Position numbers and translations under genes: made by a program | Shown here: in pieces, positions 1 to 7,473 of the stretch | Numbering within the stretch: the stretch's first letter is position 1 | Layout of the letters: every line of letters starts with the position of its first letter | Notes under the pieces: model-generated | Databases searched by the model: none | What the model saw: the letters and a program-made list of their open reading frames with translations, nothing else | What the model was told of the DNA's origin: nothing | Assembly (NCBI GenBank): GCA_021325255.1 | Contig: JAJPHP010000063.1 | Location: 1 to 17,326, forward strand | Origin: Nitrososphaerota archaeon | GTDB taxonomy: Archaea > Thermoproteota > Nitrososphaeria > Nitrososphaerales > CADDZS01 | Direction: 5' to 3' | DNA length: 17,326 nt

Positions 1-1247
1 AACGTGGCCGGAGAGAATGCGCTCCCTATCTGCTGACCATTCTGAAGCAGGGCGACGTAGTACCCAGTTATTGTGTTGCCGTTCTGATTGATGGTATTGA
101 CAGTCAATGGAACCATGCCAGAGGTGGAGGACGCCAAGGAAGTGCTTGTGGTCGCGGTTGAAGAAGAAGATGATGAGGACGAGCTGCTCGTGGTGGATGA
201 CGAACTCGTACTGGACGATGAACTCGTGGTAGTAGTGGACGCCGAATATGTGTAAACGTCTCCGCCGTATAGGCCGACAGCGGACGGCGTCGAAGCTACG
301 ACATTGTTGCTTGAATCAACAACGCGAATTATTGCATTCAGAGGAAAGACAAAGTTCCCAGCCTCTATGGAGGAAGAGCCACCGCTCACCGGAGCGGATG
401 CTAACACAGTATTGGTGTTAGGATTAACCAGCTGAGCTGTGGCCGCGTTTGAAGGGAGTCCGTTGACTGTTATGAATTCTCCAGTGGTCACGTAGTAGTT
501 TTGGAACGTCGTGTAGAGTTCTGCACCCGTGTACGATGATTCTGGTTCAAGGTAGACCTGGAATGGCGCAGGTATATTCAAGTTAAGCGAACTGCTCTGG
601 TAGGCAAGAACGCCGTCAAAGTATACCTTCAGGTAGTTTTGCCCGTTGGTTATGATTGTGCAATCTCTTGCGAGTGGTTGCCCGAGTGGGCTATGATACA
701 AAGTGACATAGCTGTTTGCCTGCTGGGTGTTCCCGGTAGCATAATCCACGGCCCAGAGAGTACCTTGTGAACTTGTGTATGAGTAGCAGGTTACGTAATT
801 GATCAGACCGTTATAGGTTTGCACGTATAATCCGCTCTCGAACGCCCCGCTCGGTACGGTTGACACGCTTTGGCTGAGGCGGACATGGACAAGCATGAAG
901 TTTGTGTTAGGCGAAACAGCGTAGAACCCGGCCCAGCTGTTGGTACCGATGTTTCCTATGTGGAGACCACTTGAATCTTCGTAGTAATTGTACTGCACTC
1001 CTTCATCTTGAGCCGATCCTCCAAAAGACCAATAGGAGCTGGACGAGAGCTGTGATTGAGAGAGCGTCTGCGTAAGCGGGTCCGAGGCGACGAGGCCCGA
1101 ACTACTCTTTACCAGAGTACCGCTTGATGCTGCGTAGGTATGAATGGAAGCTGCAGCCTCGATCAAAACAATGCTGAAAAGAACAACCGCAATCACTAGA
1201 GTCCAAATTTTCACAAGATTCTTTTGAGGATGGGCGGAAGACTTCAA
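1..1247 (-). CDS. Secreted lectin-like protein with Ser/Thr linker, C-terminus cut by window edge
   Basis: I translated an open frame from TTG at 1247 to the left edge, about 414 residues with the C-terminus missing. An in-frame TGA lies four codons upstream, so the start is TTG 1247 or GTG 1214; neither has a clear ribosome binding site. Residues 11-38 form a hydrophobic signal segment. Residues about 70-255 look like a beta-sandwich, concanavalin/LamG-like fold (alternating strands, motifs such as LKVYFDGVLAYQSSS), so carbohydrate or surface binding is plausible but unproven. Residues 256-334 look like an Ig-like module (FITVNGLPSNAATAQL ... GGDVYTY). Residues about 335-375 are a Ser/Thr linker. 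From about 380 begins a module nearly identical in style to the C-terminus of the neighbouring spherulin-4 protein (NGNTITGYYVAL). Sec export to the outside of the cell is likely. The gene lies downstream of the spherulin-4 gene on the same strand but after a 319-bp gap, so it is probably transcribed separately. Confidence 0.75.
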   Translation of the reverse strand, partial: MKSSAHPQKNLVKIWTLVIAVVLFSIVLIEAAASIHTYAASSGTLVKSSSGLVASDPLTQTLSQSQLSSSSYWSFGGSAQDEGVQYNYYEDSSGLHIGNIGTNSWAGFYAVSPNTNFMLVHVRLSQSVSTVPSGAFESGLYVQTYNGLINYVTCYSYTSSQGTLWAVDYATGNTQQANSYVTLYHSPLGQPLARDCTIITNGQNYLKVYFDGVLAYQSSSLNLNIPAPFQVYLEPESSYTGAELYTTFQNYYVTTGEFITVNGLPSNAATAQLVNPNTNTVLASAPVSGGSSSIEAGNFVFPLNAIIRVVDSSNNVVASTPSAVGLYGGDVYTYSASTTTTSSSSSTSSSSTTSSSSSSSSSSTATTSTSLASSTSGMVPLTVNTINQNGNTITGYYVALLQNGQQIGSAFSPAT

Positions 1248-1566
1248 ATCAAATATTCAGGCAGTTCGCCTACACCTTTGTCTACTTATCTTCGTGGTGT
1301 AGCACAGGTATAGTTTCATTTCCTGTAACTACGCTCTAAGATTGTGATTGTTGGACTTTTTAATGAAACACCGAAGCAAACTTGACAGAAAAAACGACGG
1401 TTTCGTAGATGGGAATTTCTAGAAAAAAATAGGGAGCAGAGAGGCCTCGATGACCCCCCTGATTCGGAAGCAGACACATGTGAATATTGCTCCTTTTGTA
1501 CGCTTCGCTTGGTGAGTCTTCCTCTTTTGCCATTGACGCTAGTCCGACACTATCTGTCGCGTGACC
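1248..1566. other. Intergenic region: U-rich 3' end of spherulin-4 gene and presumed promoter of lectin-like gene
   Basis: No gene is visible in these 319 bases on either strand. On the minus strand the upper part lies after the spherulin-4 stop at 1567 and holds two T-runs (A7 at 1423-1429 and A6 at 1389-1394 on the plus strand), as expected for archaeal U-rich termination. An 8-bp palindrome GAGGCCTC sits at 1441-1448. The part near 1248-1320 should carry the promoter of the lectin-like gene, but I see no convincing TATA box at the expected distance. Confidence 0.5.
1387..1429 (-). terminator. Possible U-rich archaeal terminator after the spherulin-4 gene
   Basis: The minus-strand transcript would carry U7 followed about 30 nt later by U6, about 140-180 nt after the stop codon. 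Archaeal termination often needs only U-tracts and no hairpin. This is a composition argument only. Confidence 0.3.
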
Positions 1567-2952
1567 CTATGGCCATGAGTACCACGTCGTTGCGCTTGCC
1601 CACGAGATCCACCCATTCAGACTAAAGTAGCGCTCGCGGGACCATCCTCCAACGTACTTGTAAACTGCAACGAGATGTGTATTCTGGGTTATACTCACTG
1701 TGCGACTTGCCGTTGTAGAACCCGTGTCGAGCCAGTAGCTGAACACATAGTGACCGTAGTTTTCAGGTGTAACTACATAGGTTTCTCCACTAACTAAGGT
1801 GAATGAAGCTGGGGAATATGCGCTGGCAATCTGCTTCCCATTTTGGGAAAGTGCGACGTAGTATCCAGTTATCGTGTTACCTCTCTCGTTGATCGTGCTA
1901 ACGCTTAGTAAAGCGTCGCTCTGAGAAGAGGTGCGGCTTGAAGTCGATGTTGTAGAGGTAGTAGTTGTCTTTGTTGTTGTCGAAACTGTGCTGCTACTTG
2001 AAACAGTCGAAGAGGTGGTCTTCGTGGTGACTGATGAAGATGTTGTACTGCTGCTACTTGTCGTAACCTTTGTCGTTGTCGTGGTTGCGCTTGTTGTCGA
2101 GTGAGAAGTACTGCTGATTGTGCTCGTCGAGGTACTGGAGGAAGTGGGGGGTGCCTGCGAATTCAACGAAGCTAGCGTTGCAACTTCGCTCGTAAAGTAT
2201 GAGGGGAGACCGTTGTAAGGATTTGATCCTCCAAGATTCGTTACATAGATCCACGAAGTGTACTGGTCGAGGCTCTGGATCGTTGAAGAGCTGGGTAGCG
2301 ATGACACACCGTATGCAATGTAGGAAAAGCCCGCATTGCCATAGGGGGTGTAGCCGTTGAGGTCACTCGCAGTTGGCATGCCTGGATTTTCGTAGATGCA
2401 CAGGACGTTCAATATACCGACAAGCGATGTGCTGACAGTTGTCCCTGGGTTCCCGACGTTCATTGTGAATCCAAGGGATTTAGCATAAGTCTCCAGTGTC
2501 TGGTAATAGCTTGCAGTACTTCCGGAGCTTGACATTTCATCGAAGAAGATCCCATTGACTCCATACCAGTTCTTGTAATCAGCCATTTGCGATTCCATGT
2601 TGCTCACTCCAGAGTAAGAACTGGTTGCGTACCCTGTCGCTACGTATCCAAGGACGATTACCCCGGCATTCTGAAGGCTCTTTATGCCTGAAACAAACGT
2701 TGGATCTGAAGAGCTTCCGGGCCCGTTGTTGGGATTAATTATGGCAATGATGGGGACAGAAGGATAGCTTTGTTTTGTCTGAATTGTCCCGCTCCAACTG
2801 CCGTCGGTGGGATACGTGTAGAGAGGAATGATCACTCCCGTGGTTTGTGTTGACTGCGCTGATGACATTGAGAGAGACCAGACTCCGAAGAATGCGCTGC
2901 TGAACAATGCTCCTAGACATAGCACTACTACTACTTTAGATAGCGAGGTCAC
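1567..2952 (-). CDS. Secreted spherulin-4 (GH135-like) glycoside hydrolase with Ser/Thr linker and C-terminal beta module
   Basis: 461 residues from a GTG start; an in-frame TAA lies upstream with no other start between. Residues 1-32 are a Sec signal peptide (hydrophobic core, cleavage near SSAQS). Residues about 38-265 are a spherulin-4 TIM-barrel-like domain (GVIIPLYTYP, IINPNNGPGS, VLGYVATGY). The acidic residues D138-E139 in GIFFDEM and E188 in CIYENPG match the conserved Asp-Glu and Glu of the GH135 family, whose fungal member Sph3 cleaves galactosaminogalactan. Residues about 268-347 are a Ser/Thr linker, probably extended and glycosylated. Residues 348-432 are a small beta module (TGYYVALSQNGKQI ... 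YWLDTGS ... HLVAVYKY) resembling InlB-B-repeat-type domains and shared with the lectin-like neighbour. The last 29 residues carry five Trp. The gene follows the PelG-like gene after 194 bp. Expected role: trimming or releasing a galactosamine-containing surface polysaccharide. The fold assignment is strong; the substrate is inferred. Confidence 0.85.
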   Translation of the reverse strand: MTSLSKVVVVLCLGALFSSAFFGVWSLSMSSAQSTQTTGVIIPLYTYPTDGSWSGTIQTKQSYPSVPIIAIINPNNGPGSSSDPTFVSGIKSLQNAGVIVLGYVATGYATSSYSGVSNMESQMADYKNWYGVNGIFFDEMSSSGSTASYYQTLETYAKSLGFTMNVGNPGTTVSTSLVGILNVLCIYENPGMPTASDLNGYTPYGNAGFSYIAYGVSSLPSSSTIQSLDQYTSWIYVTNLGGSNPYNGLPSYFTSEVATLASLNSQAPPTSSSTSTSTISSTSHSTTSATTTTTKVTTSSSSTTSSSVTTKTTSSTVSSSSTVSTTTKTTTTSTTSTSSRTSSQSDALLSVSTINERGNTITGYYVALSQNGKQIASAYSPASFTLVSGETYVVTPENYGHYVFSYWLDTGSTTASRTVSITQNTHLVAVYKYVGGWSRERYFSLNGWISWASATTWYSWP

Positions 2953-2980
2953 TTTGGTTTTCGGGAGAAACCCAAGAGAA

Positions 2981-2992
2981 TTTGTTTAAGAT
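2981..2992 (-). promoter_or_regulatory. Possible TATA box for the spherulin-4 gene
   Basis: On the minus strand an A/T-rich TTATCTTAAACAAA element lies about 30-38 bp upstream of the GTG start. That would place transcription start close to the start codon, the usual archaeal pattern. No ribosome binding site is visible before the GTG, which fits a very short leader. Confidence 0.3.
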
Positions 2993-3015
2993 AATTGTCT
3001 AGTCGAGTTCTATCT

Positions 3016-3066
3016 ATGCAATTTACTGCATCACTATTGCCATGCAATATCGTGCAAGTGCACTTG
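3016..3066. repeat. Cluster of short inverted repeats with TGCA cores upstream of the spherulin-4 gene
   Basis: Three adjacent symmetrical elements are visible: ATGCA-N6-TGCAT at 3016-3031, ATTGC-CAT-GCAAT at 3036-3048, and a perfect 12-bp palindrome CAAGTGCACTTG at 3055-3066 that overlaps GTGCA-AG-TGCAC. They sit 60-115 bp upstream of the spherulin-4 GTG and just upstream of its TATA-like element, in the gap after the PelG-like gene. They could be operator half-sites for a dimeric regulator. No function is known. Confidence 0.4.
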
Positions 3067-3146
3067 TAATTACCAGGGTTAACAAAAGGGCAAATTTACA
3101 GAATACTGCGCCGGCAAAGACGTTTGTGTTAATTTGAAAATCCCGC

Positions 3147-4862
3147 TTACTTTGCGAGGAAAGCCAGCGCAAGGTCATTCCGATTACGGCTAATGCACCA
3201 AGTAGAGGCCGCGGCAGCCAAAGCTGCTGATGCTAAATAGACTAAAGCAAGATCAGGGAGGCCGAATCTTGAGAGGAGCAAGCCTCCTGCCACCACCAAA
3301 GTGGCGCAAAATCCGGCTATTGCAGTTGGAAGCCTCGCTCTGTTCAGTACCGCAACAAGGAACTGAGTGTTTGCTAAAAATATTGACAACAGGACATTTC
3401 CCGGAATCGCTATGAACAAGACCTCCAGACTAATAGCGTCCCCCCCTACCATTTGTATCAGACGAGGACCCATTATGATCAACGCCGTTGCAGTTGCAAC
3501 TGATGAAGAAATGGAGTATAGCATCATTTGCCTGTGTCGAGCCATCAAGAAACTGTTCATTTCAATGATGTTGCCCGCCTCATACACTTTGCAGAGATTC
3601 TGAAATTCGTAGTAAATTGGTTCCATCAACACGGACTGGACAATTAGAGAGGGAAACAGTACTATCAAAGCCATGTCCGCACCAGTGTGGTAGACAGTGT
3701 TGAAGACGAGAGGAAGTCTGATTCCGGAGATTATCAGATCGCTATCCACGAACCAAGATACGATTCGATCTCCGAACAGCATGACAAAAAAGAACGTTGA
3801 GTAAAGGCCATAATTCAGATTCTCCCAGATCTGGACCCTAAATTTCGAAACAATCGTTTCAATGTTGCCTGAAGGCGGCTTGAAAAAATGTGGTACGTCT
3901 TCTCTCTTACCCAAGGGGGAAGAATTATTTTTCAATGCGGTGTTCTCTTTGTTGGCTTTTGAGAATCTCACGGCAAATGCTACTGGCAAGACCGAGAGAA
4001 CTGCGAAAGCTATTCCAAGAGAACTGAAATATCGCAGGCTTGTGTCCGGAATTAGCTTGGAAAGAAAGAAGTAAAAGCAAACGAAAACGACAAGCGCCGA
4101 AATATAGGTTGCCGCGAGTTGCGAATTCTTTCTCAATCCGGAGAGAACTACAGTTCCGACTCGCTGAAAAGTAATCATTGCTAGCGTAATCTCAGAGATG
4201 ATGAAGAGTTCTGGAGGGATGCGTGCGACGAACGCGATTGCAAGCAAAGATAGGGCAGCTAGGGAAGTCAAGAACGATTGAAACAGAAGAAGCCGCTTGA
4301 AAATGCGCTTTACTTCGGTTGTGTTGCCCTGTTCGTTGTAGAAATAAAGCAACCTTGTAAAGATCTGCATTGTGCCTTCAGAGATTCCTAGTCCAAGAAA
4401 CAACCCCACAGCCATCGCAGTCACTATCTGTATGGGCAGGACATAAGCCATCCAGAGCGAAACGCCGAAAGCAAATAGTACGACGAGAGACGCGATCCAG
4501 GGAATGGCCAACAATAGTGCTCTTGTCGCTCGAGCAGTTGGTCGAGGAACTCCAATTGTCGTCGCTGGTTGGACGACCGATAGCGCAGAGGCACTGTTTG
4601 CGTCCGGAAAGTTGTAGTAGTCAACAAATCCATAGATTTGCTTTGCCATATCGTACAGATCATCAAAACCGTTGTCGATAGCGTCTTTCTTGTTGTAACC
4701 GAGCACTTCCAAGAAGACGACTATGTCTGCAACGTTGTCCACATCTGGTTGAATTTCGGATATCGATCGTGCAATTTTCTGGAGAAAGTCCCCTGTCGTC
4801 CTCTCACTGGTCTCGAGGAGAGAATATCCTTCCTTGGATTCTTGCAATCTCTTTTTTCTCAT
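3147..4862 (-). CDS. PelG-like exopolysaccharide exporter (MOP/MATE-type membrane protein) with N-terminal extension
   Basis: 571 residues, ATG start. From residue about 113 onward the protein is a series of hydrophobic segments (roughly 12) broken by a cytoplasmic loop near 305-345, the layout of Wzx/MATE-type flippases. The stretch FFVMLFGDRIVSWFVDSD, followed by a Tyr-Gly-Asp-Ala-Leu segment, a Pro-containing helix, then an Glu-Tyr-rich helix ending KVYEAG, resembles the PelG (EPS-E) family, the inner-membrane transporter of Pel synthesis. PelG is normally about 450-480 residues; here an extra 112-residue soluble, mostly helical N-terminus precedes the first helix (motif FLEVLGYNKKDAIDNGFDD). 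The gene lies 95 bp after the epimerase gene on the same strand, downstream of a PelF-like glycosyltransferase. That pairing supports PelG over a generic O-antigen flippase. Expected role: moving the polymer or chain made by the PelF-like enzyme across the cell membrane. Confidence 0.78.
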   Translation of the reverse strand: MRKKRLQESKEGYSLLETSERTTGDFLQKIARSISEIQPDVDNVADIVVFLEVLGYNKKDAIDNGFDDLYDMAKQIYGFVDYYNFPDANSASALSVVQPATTIGVPRPTARATRALLLAIPWIASLVVLFAFGVSLWMAYVLPIQIVTAMAVGLFLGLGISEGTMQIFTRLLYFYNEQGNTTEVKRIFKRLLLFQSFLTSLAALSLLAIAFVARIPPELFIISEITLAMITFQRVGTVVLSGLRKNSQLAATYISALVVFVCFYFFLSKLIPDTSLRYFSSLGIAFAVLSVLPVAFAVRFSKANKENTALKNNSSPLGKREDVPHFFKPPSGNIETIVSKFRVQIWENLNYGLYSTFFFVMLFGDRIVSWFVDSDLIISGIRLPLVFNTVYHTGADMALIVLFPSLIVQSVLMEPIYYEFQNLCKVYEAGNIIEMNSFLMARHRQMMLYSISSSVATATALIIMGPRLIQMVGGDAISLEVLFIAIPGNVLLSIFLANTQFLVAVLNRARLPTAIAGFCATLVVAGGLLLSRFGLPDLALVYLASAALAAAASTWCISRNRNDLALAFLAK

Positions 4863-4957
4863 CGCCTACTCTGGACTGGGGCCACTTGATTCCCTACAAA
4901 TCTCGGAATGGGGGAGGATGATCTATCTCGTGAGGGTTATTGGACCTGCTGTAGTTG

Positions 4958-5941
4958 TCAAGTGGAAATGGCTGTCGGCGTTGACTTCATGTTCCTAAGG
5001 TACTCGACTAGCTCGTACAAGCCGGATTCTAGATCTACACTGGGCCTGTACCCAAGAGCTTTCGAGATTTTTTTGATTGATGCGGAGCCAAATCTCCCGT
5101 CCCCTGGTCGCACGGGGCCGTAGCGATGCTCAAGATTCGGCACGCCGGTCACTTGCTTCAAAGTTCGGAGTAATCCATCTATATCTACAGTCCGTCCTGT
5201 TGCAACATTAAAAACATCACAACTTACGTTTGGTGATTCCATCGCCAGAATGTTAGCTTGCGCGACATCCTTCACGTTTACGAAGTCCCGCGTCTGGTGT
5301 CCATCGCCAAATATCGTTGGTGGCGAGTTGCTCAACAGTTTAAGTATGAAAATCGTGATGACTCCGCTATACTCACTCGAAAGTCTCTGCCTTGGGCCGT
5401 AAATGTTGAAGTATCGAAGTGCGACCGCCTCTAATCCATAAGTTCTGTGATAGGCAGTCAAGTAGTTTTCGACACAAAGCTTTGAGGCGCCATAGGGTGA
5501 CTGAGGATGACATATCAACTCTTCCGATGCAACAGTATCGCTTTCAAAGCCATAGACGGCAGCGGAGGAGGCGAAGATCACCTTCCGAATGTCTCTTTTC
5601 AAGCAATAGTCAAGCACCTTTAGCGAGTCATTTACATTCGCGTTGTGGATTTTTAGCGGAGAATTGACCGACTCGACAACACTCGCGATTGCGGTTTCAT
5701 GAAAGATGACATCGACCCTTTCTTCTTTAGGCATCAATTCTCCAATTTCAGAAACATCGCCAACGAGGAGGTGCAGTTTTGGATTATTCAGGTGGAATCT
5801 GAGGTTTGCGGCTGTTCCCGTAGTAAGATTGTCAACCACAAAGACTTCAATGCTTTTCTTCAGCAATTCATCAACGATATGACTTCCTACGAAGCCTGCG
5901 CCACCGGTCACGATTGCACTAAAGATTCGTTCTTGACTCAA
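4958..5941 (-). CDS. NAD-dependent UDP-sugar 4-epimerase (extended SDR), PelX/GalE-like
   Basis: 327 residues, the usual size for this family. The Rossmann motif TGGAGFVGS is at residues 12-20, the NAD-ribose acid D37 follows strand 2, catalytic Ser is in FASSAAVYG (about 124-131), and the YxxxK pair is Y150/K154 in SPYGASK. RYFNIYGPRQ is typical of UDP-glucose or UDP-GlcNAc 4-epimerases. Likely reaction: interconversion of UDP-GlcNAc and UDP-GalNAc (or UDP-Glc and UDP-Gal) in the cytoplasm. The sequence alone does not settle which, or exclude a dehydratase-type relative. The start is TTG at 5941. It is supported by the strong ribosome binding site GGGAGGAGAT ending about 6 nt upstream and by the TTGA overlap with the stop of the PelF-like gene, which suggests translational coupling. 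In Pel systems an epimerase supplies UDP-GalNAc to PelF, so its place between PelF-like and PelG-like genes is meaningful. Confidence 0.9.
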   Translation of the reverse strand: MSQERIFSAIVTGGAGFVGSHIVDELLKKSIEVFVVDNLTTGTAANLRFHLNNPKLHLLVGDVSEIGELMPKEERVDVIFHETAIASVVESVNSPLKIHNANVNDSLKVLDYCLKRDIRKVIFASSAAVYGFESDTVASEELICHPQSPYGASKLCVENYLTAYHRTYGLEAVALRYFNIYGPRQRLSSEYSGVITIFILKLLSNSPPTIFGDGHQTRDFVNVKDVAQANILAMESPNVSCDVFNVATGRTVDIDGLLRTLKQVTGVPNLEHRYGPVRPGDGRFGSASIKKISKALGYRPSVDLESGLYELVEYLRNMKSTPTAIST

Positions 5942-7473
5942 TTCGGTATCTCCTCCCTCAAGTTATGATTGTTATCCAGCCAGTAACTCGATCCAATTTT
6001 CTTCTTGTAGAGGCGATTGTACTCATACCTGTACTGCTCTACACATCTTCCAAGTGTGAACCTGTCTCTCGCCCGCTGAAGTGACAGGTCCTCGAATTGT
6101 TTTCGTATTTTTTCGTCTCGGAGGAGAGTCAATATGCCGTGTCCGAGAGCCGATGGGCTTCTACTCGGTACCAAAACTCCGCATCCCTCGAGAGCTTCTC
6201 GCACTCCTCCAACATCAGCCGCGACGACCGCCCTCCCGCATGCCATCGCCTCAATTACCACATACGGGAATCCTTCAGTAATGCTACTAACGGCAACGAC
6301 ATCGCCAACGCGGTAAGCTTTCTCTGGCTGCTTGGTACCGCCCATGAACTTGAAATTATCTTCGACGCCTAATTCTGTGACCGCCCGCAAACATTGTTGG
6401 GAATATTTGAGGTCGACTCCATTCCCAAAATGAAGGCACAGAATGTTGGGAATGTACCGCTTGATGTACCTGATTGCAGAAATGAGGCAGACGATGTCTT
6501 TGAAAAAATCAACCCTTCCGATTGAAGCGACAACAAGCCTTGATGTATTCTCGACACCAAATTCTTTTTTCAATGCTTTGTTGTCTTCGATTGGACTGAA
6601 CTTGGTCGTGTCGACTCCATTGTAGACAATCTTTATCTTTTTTCTACTTGCACCTAGACTACTTTCCCAGAGTGTGTTCGCTTCGCTGACTGTTACGATT
6701 GAATCAGCGATTGCGTAGAGGGCTCTTACCATGTTTCGCGCAAATATTTTCCAGAACATTTTCGAAGGAATAGTTGTCAAGGATGAGTTGATGTACAGGT
6801 TGAGTTCTTTGAAGGCGATGCCATGCTCTGTGATAATGACTCCAGATCCGTTTTGGATCTTTGCTACGATAGCAACTAGGGCAGGCATCCATGCATTGGA
6901 AGCGTGTACTATATCTGTAGGTGGAATGTCGATAGCGAGAAGTTGGAGGCCTCTCTTTAGCATGTTATAGGGCGGCAGTGCTTCGTTCAGTTTCAGATTC
7001 GAGAAGAGAAAATCCGAATGGACGTGAGCAAGAAAAGCCCTTAACGTAGAAGGATGCTCGAAACATTTTTTCCAGTCGTATCTGCGGAAAAAATCATGCA
7101 TTCCATATATCTGATGAGCAAGGAGGTCTGGATCACTGCTTTCGGAAAGCAGATTTGCCAAGGTGCTCCTAAAAAGCGGAATGAATTTCTTTTTGATGAC
7201 AGAGTCTGTAGTTCTTCGAATCTTCGGTATTACAGAAGCTGATCCGCTGCAAAATTCTTCACATCTGAATGTTCCGTAGATTGGAAGCTCGATTACTTGC
7301 TTTACGTTCTCAGGCAATGCATAATTCGAGTTAGTGTTTGCATTCGATAATTGGTTTAACACTACAAAGTTCCAGTCTGACAATTCTTCCACAAGGATTT
7401 TCGACCAAGTATAGACTCCGCCAGTAGCGATGTTTGGGTAGTTATCCCAGTTGATTAACAAGGCGCTGGTCAA
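5938..7473 (-). CDS. PelF-like family GT4 glycosyltransferase
   Basis: 511 residues from TTG 7473. The open frame continues to TTG 7533 (531 residues), but that start would overlap the upstream gene by 92 bp and adds only a basic 20-residue tail. From 7473 the protein begins like PelF, with the first strand followed by NYPNIATGGV. GGAGG lies 12 nt before this TTG. Numbering from 7473: TEHG at 215-218, YNGVD at 284-288, IGRVDFFKD at 318-326, and the retaining-GT E-x7-E motif E400/E408 inside SSITEGFPYVVIEAMACG, followed by AADVGGVRE. The long N-terminal half with AHVHSDF (about 149-155) and the GRV..KDI signature point to PelF rather than general GT4 enzymes. PelF is a soluble cytoplasmic enzyme that polymerises GalNAc/GlcNAc from UDP-sugars. 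Its stop overlaps the epimerase start by 4 bp and its 5' end overlaps the helical-repeat gene by about 32 bp. Confidence 0.82.
   Translation of the reverse strand: MTSALLINWDNYPNIATGGVYTWSKILVEELSDWNFVVLNQLSNANTNSNYALPENVKQVIELPIYGTFRCEEFCSGSASVIPKIRRTTDSVIKKKFIPLFRSTLANLLSESSDPDLLAHQIYGMHDFFRRYDWKKCFEHPSTLRAFLAHVHSDFLFSNLKLNEALPPYNMLKRGLQLLAIDIPPTDIVHASNAWMPALVAIVAKIQNGSGVIITEHGIAFKELNLYINSSLTTIPSKMFWKIFARNMVRALYAIADSIVTVSEANTLWESSLGASRKKIKIVYNGVDTTKFSPIEDNKALKKEFGVENTSRLVVASIGRVDFFKDIVCLISAIRYIKRYIPNILCLHFGNGVDLKYSQQCLRAVTELGVEDNFKFMGGTKQPEKAYRVGDVVAVSSITEGFPYVVIEAMACGRAVVAADVGGVREALEGCGVLVPSRSPSALGHGILTLLRDEKIRKQFEDLSLQRARDRFTLGRCVEQYRYEYNRLYKKKIGSSYWLDNNHNLREEIPN
5945..5970 (-). promoter_or_regulatory. 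Strong ribosome binding site that fixes the TTG start of the epimerase
   Basis: The minus strand reads GAGGGAGGAGATACCGAATTG. The GGAGGAGAT core pairs well with the archaeal 16S 3' end (complement AGGAGGTGAT) at a spacing of about 6 nt. It lies inside the end of the PelF-like gene, so a ribosome site is kept for the downstream partner. Confidence 0.6.

Noticed and set aside
160..240. Open frames on the plus strand opposite the Ser/Thr linkers (here and near 1930-2150)
   Set aside because: They are shadows of low-complexity Ser/Thr codons on the minus strand, where signal peptide, folded domains and linker all lie in one frame.
1567..2952. Role in spore or cyst formation suggested by the spherulin name
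   Set aside because: The name comes from a slime mould encystment protein. The GH135 link and catalytic acids are better guides than the name.
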